From Basidiobolus ranarum (taxonomy: Eukaryota; Basidiobolomycota; Basidiobolomycetes; Basidiobolales): a stretch of 35,382 bases of DNA. This document shows positions 9,828 to 18,687 of this stretch, in pieces; within the stretch, counting starts at the first letter, position 1, and every line of letters begins with the position of its first letter. Under the pieces are notes generated by a model. It saw only the letters and a program-made list of their open reading frames with translations, ran no database searches and was not told where the DNA came from. The stretch spans positions 1 to 35,382 of the forward strand of contig JASJQH010000064.1 of assembly GCA_040143965.1 (NCBI GenBank), in the 5' to 3' direction. The translations under genes and the position numbers were made by a program.

Positions 9828-10319
9828 TTAATGAAGCCTTTGGCAGTCTGTGGCTTCTAACGGTCGATGCTTGGCCATCCTTCGATGAAGAGATCCGTTG
9901 TAGGTCTCGTTGTTAGTATCAATTTCATATCGACAAAGAGGACACGTATTAGACACCGATAGCCAAGTGAAAATACAACTTTGATGAAAATAATGTCCGC
10001 AGGGCATTTGTCTCGTGACGATGTGAGGGTCTAGATCATTATGGCATATGCAGCAAATATGAGTCTGAATTTTGGCTGAGGTTATCACAAGTAAATTATC
10101 CATAGCTTGTTGGGATGCAGGTTTGCCTTTCACAAGATTTTCTGGTGGTTGACGTGGAGCACTGATAAAAAAAGAATTTATCATCATAACATCAAATGCT
10201 TCTGCAGCTTCATTGGAAGGGCTACTCCTTGTTTCTCGGTTATTCAGCAGATAAGCTGCAATGGGAAGAAATGTACAGATGAACGAAAGCACAACTGAAG
10301 TGCCTAAAAGTACTGGCAT
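9828..10319 (-). CDS. Membrane-anchored RING-H2 protein, probable E3 ubiquitin ligase (paralogue 2)
   Basis: Intronless, 163 residues on the minus strand. Residues 3-24 (VLLGTSVVLSFICTFLPIAAYLL region) form one hydrophobic segment, likely a signal anchor. A RING-H2 finger follows with C89, C92, C107, H109, H112, C115, C126 and C129 (14 residues between ligands 2 and 3). The E2-contact tryptophan lies in IFTWL. The 34-residue tail is basic (HRRMAKHRP). A membrane anchor plus a cytosolic RING suggests ubiquitination at an internal membrane, but substrates are unknown. A TATAAAAG box lies 58 bp upstream of the ATG. Confidence 0.9.
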   Translation of the reverse strand: MPVLLGTSVVLSFICTFLPIAAYLLNNRETRSSPSNEAAEAFDVMMINSFFISAPRQPPENLVKGKPASQQAMDNLLVITSAKIQTHICCICHNDLDPHIVTRQMPCGHYFHQSCIFTWLSVSNTCPLCRYEIDTNNETYNGSLHRRMAKHRPLEATDCQRLH

Positions 10320-10933
10320 TGTTTACGAGGGGTGTTGTTATTGAAAGCGATGTGACTATGCTTTGGATTCTATTAGCTTTTATAGTCACTTGTAAGTATG
10401 GACTAATCGAGCCTGAGGCCTTGAGACAGCATCCAAGTGGGGCAATTAAGCTTTTGGAGTACGAGTTAACAGAACCGCTCCAGGCTACGATCGGAGTGTT
10501 TCGGAACGATATTTAATTCATTCCATCAACTCTTAATATGTAGTATATATCCTTAAAGGAGGGGTGATTGGTCTAATCGAATTCTAGGCTCATTCCATGT
10601 TTCAAATGTTAGTTATATATGACTAAACACTTGATTCAAGTACTAAATGACTAGTTATTTATTATTTAGGTCTGTTTTAGATTCGAGGGTTGTGAGCTGA
10701 TCCAGAGAATAAACGTAAAGACGTAAAATGCGAAAATTCTTTAATACTATTTACAGGCGGGATAGTACTGATCTTAACAAAATACAGTTAGTTAACACTC
10801 TGTAGGGTCGATAAGGATAGTACTGATGTTTTACCTTATAAGTGAACAATAGTGAACATTATCATCTTTACAACACGAGCCAGTCACTTGAAATATGGTT
10901 TTCAAACTATGTTACAAATAGTGTTACTAGATC
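10320..10933. other. Intergenic region between RING paralogues 2 and 3
   Basis: A 614-bp spacer holding the promoter of paralogue 2 and the 3' region of paralogue 3. A 52-codon ORF on the plus strand (ATG 10358, stop 10516) starts MLWILLAFIVTC like a signal peptide but overlaps the TATA box of paralogue 2. I do not call it as a gene. Confidence 0.5.
10377..10384 (-). promoter_or_regulatory. TATA box of RING-H2 paralogue 2
   Basis: TATAAAAG on the minus strand, 58 bp upstream of the ATG at 10319. Confidence 0.6.
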
Positions 10934-11314
10934 TCAAGCCTCTAGCTCGACTCTGCACCGACAAAGTGGGCAACTATTGACTCGTCGTAACCACGGAAAT
11001 AGACAGTCTTCGTGAAAAATATGGTGGCAAGGCAGTCTTCTCATTTGACAGTCGTTTGAGTCTTCACGACAGATCGCACAGGTGTGTTCGGAGCATTCGA
11101 TTTCTGAGGCAGAAGGCAAACATTTTAATATTTCTTCTCGTAAAGGAGCGTTTGCCTGCATAGTTGAATCCATATCAATTTGGGAATTCCCGGCGATGTA
11201 CATTTCGAAGAAGTCGTCCTCGTCAAACTCCAAAGTTTGAGAACTTTGGTAGACATAAAGGAGTAAAGATAATGGTGTGAACAAGAAACTGGTGACGCTA
11301 AGAAAGGTTGACAT
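10934..11314 (-). CDS. Membrane-anchored RING-H2 protein, probable E3 ubiquitin ligase (paralogue 3)
   Basis: Intronless, 126 residues. Residues 4-22 are hydrophobic ([19 protein letters not shown]), a likely signal anchor. An acidic linker ([12 protein letters not shown]) follows. The RING-H2 finger uses C79, C82, C96, H98, H101, C104, C115 and C118, with 13 residues between ligands 2 and 3 and the E2-contact W in LFPWL. The C-terminus stops only eight residues after the last ligand. Architecture matches paralogue 2 and the RING core matches both neighbours, in the same orientation as paralogue 2. Confidence 0.9.
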   Translation of the reverse strand: MSTFLSVTSFLFTPLSLLLYVYQSSQTLEFDEDDFFEMYIAGNSQIDMDSTMQANAPLREEILKCLPSASEIECSEHTCAICREDSNDCQMRRLPCHHIFHEDCLFPWLRRVNSCPLCRCRVELEA

Positions 11315-11708
11315 GTATAGGAGGGTTTAATAGGTTGATAACAAGGGTTCGTAAGCAGTCCAAGTTAAGTATATCGAATTAGTAAAGAGTTGAAGAAATT
11401 AGGAAAAGCAGTCAATAGGAATATATGATTTGTGTTAGCTATTAGGGTATAATTAAAATGAAATAGACTGAAATCACATGAGATGTACCAACAGCAACAA
11501 GCTAAACGGGCCTTACACGAGTCTTACTAAATTATGTTCGTGTAGACTCACATGCTCACAAGCTCTTGGTTACGTGATTGAAGTATTGTTTATATAATGA
11601 ATAGAGATGACCGTTTCCTTAGAATCAGACAATGTAATGTAAAAACCATAATAAGTAGACTATTGTGACTATCAGTCAAAGATGTAATCTAAGCTTTCAT
11701 CAACGTAA
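11315..11708. other. Intergenic region upstream of RING paralogue 3 and downstream of the ALKBH7-like gene
   Basis: AT-rich spacer of 394 bp; no gene, RNA or distinct repeat recognised. Confidence 0.5.
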
Positions 11709-12684
11709 TCACGCTTCAGGTTTTTTAACGTCCTATCGATGAGAACAAGTGATGTTGATGCTTAGCAGGGTGTATGAGTGCGTAGTGCTGATGAAAAAAG
11801 CTACTTACTCTTAATAGTAAACCAATGCGTCTCGCTTGTGGGACAGGTTCACCTTTGAAAACACGCTTCTCGGGGGTGTTTGGAATCGAATGAGCAAAAT
11901 TATAGCGAATGGTATTTCTTCGCAATATATACAAAATTAGTATAGGACTTTATCATTCCATTATATTGCATTGTACCTTTGGATATACAGTGTTCTTGGG
12001 TTCACAAATACTTCAAAGTGAATATTTGGATCATCCTTATGCTCCATGATAAACATCGTAGGATTCATCAAATTCAGACAAGTGATAACATGTCCAGACG
12101 CCTCCAAATTATCTACGTGGGGGTCTATGCAACCCTCAGCATGTAAATCTAATAGAAAATCAACGTCATATTTAGGAAGAGTTCATACAAGCGAAGGGCG
12201 AAAGTAACATATCTCAACCTAATATATGAGGAGGAAGCCATTGATATTCGTCAGGAAAAATATCTTTAACGCGTTGTAAGATTTCGTTGACCTTTTCCTC
12301 CTCACCACCCCAATGAGTGGCCGTGCATTCACGATATTTGTTTATTACACGGTCGAAATGTCCATCAAGATAGGCAGCTCCGGCAACCCGTTTTAACTTT
12401 TTTTCTGTTTGTTTAATCAAAAATTCATGTTCCTTTTCGGTAATAAATTCGGGGAAAACCAGGAAATCCTCTCTATTGTACTCTTTACTAATAGGCAAAT
12501 TTGAAAAGTCGAAGTATTTCAAGTTTTCGGGAGTATTTTTCAGGGCGAGGTATTTTGAAGCATGTTGACGTGTTGTTGTGCTTGAAGTGAACGTTCTTAA
12601 ATGCGTACTGGTTCGAGAGAAGTTATTCTGTACAGGGAAACTACCCAACTTATTACATAGGCTAGCCCAGCCGCTACGTAGCAT
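11709..12684 (-). CDS. ALKBH7-like mitochondrial Fe(II)/2-oxoglutarate-dependent dioxygenase
   Basis: Four exons (12684-12219, 12148-11977, 11917-11809, 11732-11709) with consistent phases encode 256 residues. The first 45 or so residues are rich in Ser, Thr and Arg with few acids (FSRTSTHLRTFTSSTTTRQH), a typical mitochondrial presequence. The double-stranded beta-helix core shows the iron triad H166-x-D168 in DPHVDNLEASG and H222 in RYNFAHSI, then the 2-oxoglutarate-binding arginine region ARRIGLLLR. The order (ILDLHAEGCIDPHVD, TLYIQRNTIRYNFAHSI, PQARRIGLLLR) parallels animal ALKBH7, a mitochondrial AlkB relative linked to programmed necrosis and mitochondrial tRNA demethylation. The C-terminus ends in a tiny exon (DVKKPEA). 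Its substrate in fungi is unknown. Fungal relatives exist, but ascomycete yeasts lack a clear one. Confidence 0.85.
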
Positions 12685-13052
12685 TTCTCAACTTTTACAC
12701 TAGGTAAAAAACTTCAAAGTCAGTTCCCTAAATATTCAACATTTTATGAATCCAAGTTCTGGATTGCAATATCCAATCAGCATTGCTACCTTGATCATAC
12801 TTTATCCGATTCCTCGCAGTCTAGATCGCATTGCACTCGGAGTTGTATCTAATATGGAGACATCTGATCATCACCAATCGGTACATATAACTTGGAGTTT
12901 GGCTATCAATAGAAGTGCAATTATGCATAGGAGTTATATCAAGTAGACATATTGCTCTGCAAAAAGCTCATGAAAGTCGGACCATTTAATCAGATACTTG
13001 AAACTATAAAGGTATTACTTGCGACAATCATAAACCAAAATCGAGTCAAACC
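12685..13052. other. Divergent promoter region between ALKBH7-like and subtilase genes
   Basis: A 368-bp spacer with TATAAA at 13005-13010 facing the protease gene. No coding sequence is supported. Confidence 0.5.
13005..13010 (+). promoter_or_regulatory. TATA box of the subtilase gene
   Basis: TATAAA in AAACTATAAAGG, 48 bp upstream of the ATG at 13053. Confidence 0.55.
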
Positions 13053-14609
13053 ATGAAGTTATTGTTTATGTTCAAGCTGTCTTTGTGGCTTCTATATCCC
13101 TGGAAAGTAAGTGCCCGGATCGAATCGAATCCCAATAGTAGATATCTCGTAAAGCTCAAAGAACTCCCAGATCAACAATGGATACACAATGCTACAGTCA
13201 ACAAAGATATTCACTTTTACTCGATCAGTGAGAGCTTTCACTTTTTGATTGGTGAATATTCTCATAAAGATGTGATGACTTTGAAGAGCAGCCCTTATGT
13301 AGAGTATGTAGAGATTGATAGGCCGATACAACCTTTGGGTTTAGAGAAAAACCCGCCTAGTTGGGTAACTATCGCTGAGATTTGATCCATCCAAGTTTAA
13401 CTAGAATTGACTCTTTCGCTATCTAGGGATTAGATAGACTGGACCAAACATCCCTTCCATTGGACGCCCAATTTAATTATATAGACAATGGTGGTGAGGG
13501 GGTGGACATATACATCGTTGATACGTACGAATACTGAATCCAACATAACCGATTGAAAGTCTTCTTTTTTCAACTAAATTTTGCTATAGGGGAATATTCG
13601 TTGAGCACGAAGAGTTCGAGGGCAGGGCGAAATGGGGAAAAGTTGTTACCAATGAACCTAGTATTGACGCCAATGGTCACGGAACATTTGTTGCAGGTAT
13701 AATAGGCGGGAAGACGTATGGAGTAGCTAAAAAAGCAAACCTGCACGCTGTCAAAGCAAGTGATTTATTTGTTCTATCATGATGGTGGCGCCCATACTAA
13801 CTGAAATTTAGGTTCTTGATGAGTTGGGAGGGGGAATGATAACTAGTGTGATTCTTGGCATGATGTATGTGCAGCAAGAACACCGGAATAAAATTTCCAA
13901 AAAAACTGTTGTCAAGTATTTAATCTCTAGATCCTTTCTATAAGCCACAACTACTAACATATCTTTATATTTGTTAGTTTATCTCTTGGAATGGATTACT
14001 ATCGTATCATGAACGAGGTAATTGAGGAAGTGATCATGTCTGGAATTGTAGTCGTTGTAAGTTTGATTGAGGCGTATATTGGGTACTTTGTATGAATTTT
14101 TAATCAATTCTGTGAATACGTAGGCAGCAGCAGGCAACGGTGACGGATTTGAAGGCCAAGATTCATGCTACGTATCACCTGCTTCAGCTCCAAATGTAAT
14201 TACAGTAGGATCCACGCAAGAAAACGACGAGATTTCTCCATTCTCCAACTACGGGAAATGCGTCACATTATACGCTCCAGGTGAACTGATAACCTCGTCC
14301 TACATAGGCTCAACCACTGCTTTTACCGTACTCTCAGGAACTTCATTCGCTGCTCCACATGTCACTGGAATAGTTGCCCTTATATTGTCCGCTACTTCAA
14401 CGAAGTTGTATCCAGTAGAGATTCGCGAACGAGTTATTAATATGGCCGTTAAAGGAGTATTGTCCACCCTACCAATTGATACTCCGAATTTATTAGCTAA
14501 CAGCCAACTACATGCATACATGGTTACTAGCGAATCATGGAATCTCAATACTGGCCATATGCTTTGGTTATTTTTACTCAGTTTAGGATTGTGGAGACAA
14601 GATATCTAG
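13053..14609 (+). CDS. Secreted subtilisin-like serine protease (S8, proteinase K type)
   Basis: Six exons (13053-13364, 13427-13524, 13590-13755, 13812-13915, 13978-14056, 14124-14609) give 414 residues. A signal peptide ([21 protein letters not shown]) is followed by a compact I9-type propeptide (YLVKLKELP... HFLIGEYS... [11 protein letters not shown]), which normally chaperones folding and inhibits the enzyme until cleaved. The catalytic triad is D136 in IVDTGIF, H167 in NGHGTFVAG and S327 in SGTSFAAPH, with oxyanion N258 in AAAGN. Two positions differ from the commonest subtilase form: HGTF for HGTH and GTSF for GTSM. The third intron has a GC donor. After the protease domain the protein ends with a short hydrophobic tail ([12 protein letters not shown]) that could be a membrane or GPI-type signal. 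Likely an extracellular or vacuolar endopeptidase. Confidence 0.95.
13756..13811 (+). other. GC-AG intron in the subtilase gene
   Basis: AAA|GCAAGT...TTTAG|GTT joins AVK to VLDELGGG, as the subtilase family requires, and GCAAGT is the consensus GC donor. The only nearby GT (13760) shifts the frame and meets a stop within two codons of the junction. Confidence 0.9.
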
Positions 14610-14949
14610 ACGTAAATTCTCTCATTATATTTATATTGATTCTCATTGTAAATAAATCTCACCTTTTTAATGGATGTATGCAAGGGTCTCTATCGTTAAG
14701 CCTAAGAATTTAAACAAAGAGAATGTGAGGTGGTTTTGTGCTCATTTAACATAAAATTATGCTCAGTCTTTATTTGAATAGAAAAATTTCCTTATTCGCT
14801 AGTTTGTGAATATTGACAATAGATGATAACCAATCAATGTTACCATAGGGTTCCATTTGTCCAAAACAAAATAAACAGTTACAGTGGCATAACAGTTAAA
14901 ATACAATAACAACTTGGATTATTCCTCAAGTCCACTGTCCTTGTCAACA
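14610..14949. other. Intergenic region downstream of subtilase
   Basis: A 340-bp AT-rich spacer with AATAAA at 14651-14656 (42 bp after the subtilase stop), followed by the 5' region of the Spindly-like gene. No other feature seen. Confidence 0.6.
14651..14656 (+). terminator. Possible polyadenylation signal of the subtilase gene
   Basis: AATAAA 42 bp beyond the TAG stop, within GTAAATAAATC. Confidence 0.5.
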
Positions 14950-17144
14950 ATGTCGATGGCAACTCCTAGTCGTCCTTCTAATTTGAATCCGAATTACGAA
15001 TCACCTCTTCGTACACCTGTTTCTCGGCATGCTTCTACGCCTCGTTACAATGAGAGTCCTACAAGCACGCCCTTTATCAACCGCTTGAATGAACTTGAGC
15101 TGAAGCATCGTCTTCGAGATGCATATCGAATGCTTAAAGAGAAAAATAGAGGTTGACTTTTGAAAAAGGATATACAAATAACTAAATTTTCATACTAACT
15201 TGTACTGATAATCAATCTCTAGACATTGTTCTCGCCGCTGAAATCGGTCAAAGTCTATTGGAAAGTAACGATAAGCTCAAGTTGGAATACGAACTAGCAA
15301 TGTTAACATTGAAAGAACGTACCTCTTTCGGTGAAGAGGCTTTTGAAAGTTCTGATTCTTCTGCCAAGTGGGAGAGCGAGCGTAATGAATTGTATTCTCA
15401 ACTCTCTGAACTCGAAAGGAGTAACATTGATTTGCAAGAGAAATTAGAGCAAACCTTGCACAAAGCGAGCGATAATGAGAGGGAAAACGAGAAAAAGATG
15501 AAACAATCGGAAGCTCAGTTAGCTGCAGTTTCTAGGGAGTTGGAAAATCAATTACGAAAAAACGAGGAACTCGAGGAAAACAACAAGAGGTTAGCTAATG
15601 AGAAAGGTGAACTTATCAAAGGTAAAAAGAAGTTTGATACTAAAGATGAACAACTGGAGAAAGTACAAATACTTGCTCATGATCTTGAGTGTGTCGTGAA
15701 ATCGCTCTCCGTCAATAAGCAAGAGTTAGAAGCTAAGCTATATGCTGTGATGTCAGAAAATAATGTACTTCAAGAGAAATTAATGCGCTATGAAGAAGAG
15801 ATGGAGGAGTATCACTCAATTCAAGATCAGTATCAGGAACAAAGTAACGAACTCAATGAAGCTACTTATGCTCTGGAAGAAGCTAGAGAAACCATTCAAG
15901 CCTTGGAGAATAGAATCTCTGTTATCGAGCCCGAAAGCCATCAAGGCCCTGATAGAGCTGGAGTAACCCTCTTTGACGAGGTTGAGGATCGTCGCCAAGA
16001 ACTAGAGGACAAGCATCAAAATCTTAGTAAAAAACATGCTGGTCTTCTAAAAGCCCACAATATGACAATTCACCAACAAGAACGTATGAAGAATCATATA
16101 TCCCGTCTTACTCAGCTGTCACATAATCGTTCCAATGAAGAGAAAATGAGACGTTTAGAGCAAGCTTTGGGACAAACTCAGAGTGAGAATAAAATGCTTA
16201 TGAACAGAATTGCCCAGCTAGAGAGATCTCTAGACCTGGATCAATTCGATATTGCAGTTTCCGGCACTCAAAATGGAGGCAATTGTGGGATGTCGCTTGA
16301 CGAAAAAAACGAACTTATCGAATGCCTTCGCCTACGAGTTGATCAACTTGGCGACGAAGCTGAATCCCTTCGTCGCGAAATACGCACTGGTCAAATGCTG
16401 AAACTAAGCCTAGACGAAAAAGTAATGGAACTCGAAGGACTATTACATGAGCGTGAGTACGAACTAGACCATATGCGAACAATCAATGCTCAAGTCAAGT
16501 TCGAACTTGATGAAATAAGGTTAAAACACAAAATCATGAAGGATAAGCACCTTTCTGAAGCTATGGGCGAGGAGGAGGTTGCAGAAATGGATGAGCAAGA
16601 GCCGGAATCTAAGTCTCAACAATCGCAGACCACCCTCAGCCTCGCTTCTGTAAGTTCTATTGAACGCAGTCAGCAAACAGTCCCCGATCTGGAAGAATTG
16701 CGTATTAGCGAGACACCACCGGATACGGAGTCGCAATTCGAAGAAATTGCCGCCATAGAAGACGAAGATGCTGACATGGAGGACGAGGATCAAGAAAGTG
16801 AGCATTGTGATAGCTCCTTTGAGGAAGTGGTTGCTGAGAATGATCTCGATCCACATGTAGACGGATCGGAAGAGGAAACAAGCAATGTTGATGATCAGCA
16901 TTGTCCTCAGTCTGAACCCTCTACTCCTAAAGCTATTGCTAGAGAAAGCAACTTGAGTTTGCAAAATGAGGGATTTTCGGATCAAGAAGAAAATGTTCAT
17001 TTTGTCAAAGCCGATGGTGGAACAAAGATAAAAAGCCCTCATCCTCGCAAACTTGGCTTTGCCGCAAGTAGTCCATCCGCTAAGCCCAAACAATATCATG
17101 TTCGAAACCAACAAGCGAATCCAAATCAGTGCAATCAGCAATAA
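14950..17144 (+). CDS. Spindly-like coiled-coil dynein adaptor with CC1-box, Spindly motif and C-terminal CaaX box
   Basis: Two exons, 14950-15151 and 15223-17144, joined in phase 1, encode 707 residues. A Ser/Pro/Thr-rich head of about 50 residues precedes a long coiled coil (about 52-510). The exon junction rebuilds a CC1-box, DIVLAAEIGQSLLE (68-81), the AAxxG element by which BICD, BICDR and Spindly adaptors bind dynein light intermediate chain. Near 317-325 is LFDEVEDRR, matching the Spindly motif that contacts the dynactin pointed end; human Spindly has the same EVEDRR context. An acidic, Ser-rich, probably unstructured region (about 520-650) follows. The protein ends in C704-N-Q-Q, a CaaX box of the farnesyl-favouring type (X = Q), like the CPQQ of human Spindly. 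Animal Spindly brings dynein to kinetochores through farnesyl-dependent binding to the RZZ complex. A BICD-like cargo adaptor is the alternative. Start chosen as the first ATG in frame. Confidence 0.85.
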
Positions 17145-17268
17145 GCATCTTTTAATCTTAAATCCTTCAAAGCCTCGTCAACTCTTATCTCTCCAAATGT
17201 AACATAAATATCTGTCTGTAGACTGCCTTCTTTATCATCATATTTACCAGCTATCACTTGTCTCGACT

Positions 17269-17274
17269 AATAAA
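17269..17274 (+). terminator. Possible polyadenylation signal of the Spindly-like gene
   Basis: AATAAA 125 bp beyond the stop codon, in the short gap before the convergent TMEM14 gene. Confidence 0.4.
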
Positions 17275-17407
17275 GCTAGGTAACTTGTATAATGAATGGT
17301 TCATATACTTTATTTTATATAGCTTCGGAGGTGTTACTTGTACAATATTACATCCGACAGGCCCTTAAATGGATGTATGACTAAGATAATAACACACACT
17401 TCAATCA

Positions 17408-17916
17408 TCACTGCTGCTGCTGCTTTTTAGAAAAAAGTACAGAGCCATAGCGTAGAGTCATGACCAAGCTATATAACATATTAGAATTAACTTGAAATCA
17501 ACAATAACGATCATATGTCCTCATACCTTAGTAAAGAAACGAACCCAGCAGGCATGTATTTTCCAGTAAGGGAGTATCTATAACCCATGAGCAGTAATAG
17601 AACCATGCTTACTCCTTCGTTGTTAATCTGGGTGATTAGTACAAGTTGAAAAGAAACTTACTAATATTGAATACAAACCAAAGGCAGAGCCAACATCCCG
17701 AGGATTTTGAGATACCCTGGATGCAGCCTGATACATCAGGAATCCAAGACTGAGACCAGAGACAAGAGAAGCATGACTTCCTATATTACAGAAACTTCTT
17801 GAATAACACGGTTGAATCTATAGAGAAGAATAATATTTACCAGCTTGAATGAATCCTGCAATACCGCCGAGAAAGACAGTAGCAGCATAAACATAGCCTA
17901 TTGTATCTTGTGGCAT
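17408..17916 (-). CDS. TMEM14 / UPF0136-family small membrane protein
   Basis: Four exons (17916-17841, 17780-17662, 17627-17527, 17468-17408) encode 118 residues, the usual TMEM14 length. Family features are an N-terminal helix with YVYAATVFLGGIAGFIQAGS, a glycine-rich second helix (SLVSGLSLGFLMYQAASRVSQNPRD), and the conserved RYSLTGKYMPAGFVSLL before the last helix (human TMEM14C has the corresponding GKFMPAGL). The protein should have three or four hydrophobic helices, probably in an organelle membrane. Animal TMEM14C acts in the inner mitochondrial membrane in porphyrin transport, and plant relatives (FAX) export fatty acids from plastids. Which role applies here is not known. The tail is KKQQQQ from a (CAG)4 run. 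Intron 2 is only 34 nt. Confidence 0.92.
17628..17661 (-). other. Very short (34-nt) intron in TMEM14 gene
   Basis: GTAAGT donor, TACTAATCAC branch-like sequence and CAG acceptor fit in 34 nt. Removing it gives YSILINNEGVSMVLLLLMGYRYS in a continuous frame. The longer options tried hit TAA or leave the frame. Confidence 0.8.
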
Positions 17917-18687
17917 TTTCTCTTTAGTTATGGTGAATAATTCAAAGATTACTTGAGCCTCAGCTCATTGAAAAGTGGCCAAATAATTCGCATCTAACCC
18001 CAGACATAGATAAGCAAATTATTAAACAGTAATTAAGATTAGTTGATAATACTAAGCATTTAATCGACCCAATCACTTCATATTTATAGCTCCAGTTGTT
18101 ATGTTAATGTTGCAATCGTAAACTTATTCAAGCTTGGGAGTAGAATTCAAGAATACAGGAATTGGTGATGAGCATGGTTCAACAAGGAATATTACTATTC
18201 GTGTATTTACACTTAGCGGTGGTAAATACACAACTGATTGTTTATACGCCTAAACCTCGAAGCCTTTCTTCTTAAGAAAGTTGATAATTGGCTAACCAAA
18301 TCCAATCAATGACTTTGATGGCTGTTGGAGGACTATGAAATCCTAATACTACCACTGACAGTATCCACAGCATTCAAATTAGTCAACGTGAATATCTTGA
18401 TGTTTATGGCATGTTGCTTGTCGTGTTTGCTTTGAGCAAGCATGTGTAAATAAATAGTTAGCATGGATACTATTTTACGCCGTAGTAAATCAAACTTTGG
18501 CATTATAAATATCTAATAAATTGGAAGACGATCCTGAATGTTGAGAATATAAAAGATTGGTTGTTTATTTTGAAATAACCTTGGCTGTATATATTTTTTT
18601 TCTTGAAGCTTTGGAATACACAGAGAGTTCTACTCTAATTTACACTGAACAGCACCTCTATGATTATTTTGTAGACTTAATAGCTGA
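17917..18687. other. Divergent intergenic region between TMEM14 and SEN1
   Basis: A 771-bp AT-rich spacer. TATAAAAG at 18548-18555 lies about 135 bp before the SEN1 ATG and may be its TATA box if the 5' leader is long. No coding or RNA gene recognised. Confidence 0.5.
18548..18555 (+). promoter_or_regulatory. Possible TATA box of SEN1
   Basis: TATAAAAG, 133 bp before the ATG at 18688; further from the start codon than the other TATA boxes in the window. Confidence 0.3.

Noticed and set aside
10358-10516. 52-codon plus-strand ORF with signal-like start (MLWILLAFIVTC)
   Set aside because: It overlaps the TATA box of the minus-strand RING gene and has no recognisable family or conserved downstream exon; tried splicing at GTAAGT (10391) gives an early stop.
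11733-11808. Read-through C-terminus for the ALKBH7-like protein (no last splice)
   Set aside because: An unspliced frame adds a histidine-rich stretch (SSFFHQHYALIH...), but GTAAGT at 11808 and TAG at 11733 define a normal intron and a seven-residue end.
12746-12946. 66-codon plus-strand ORF in the ALKBH7/subtilase spacer
   Set aside because: No family, no signal or domain, and it occupies the shared promoter region.
16521-17141. 206-codon ORF on the minus strand
   Set aside because: It lies exactly opposite the coiled-coil and acidic region of the Spindly-like gene, reads as low-quality Leu/Phe/Ile-rich sequence and has no domain. It is an antisense shadow of a codon-biased gene.
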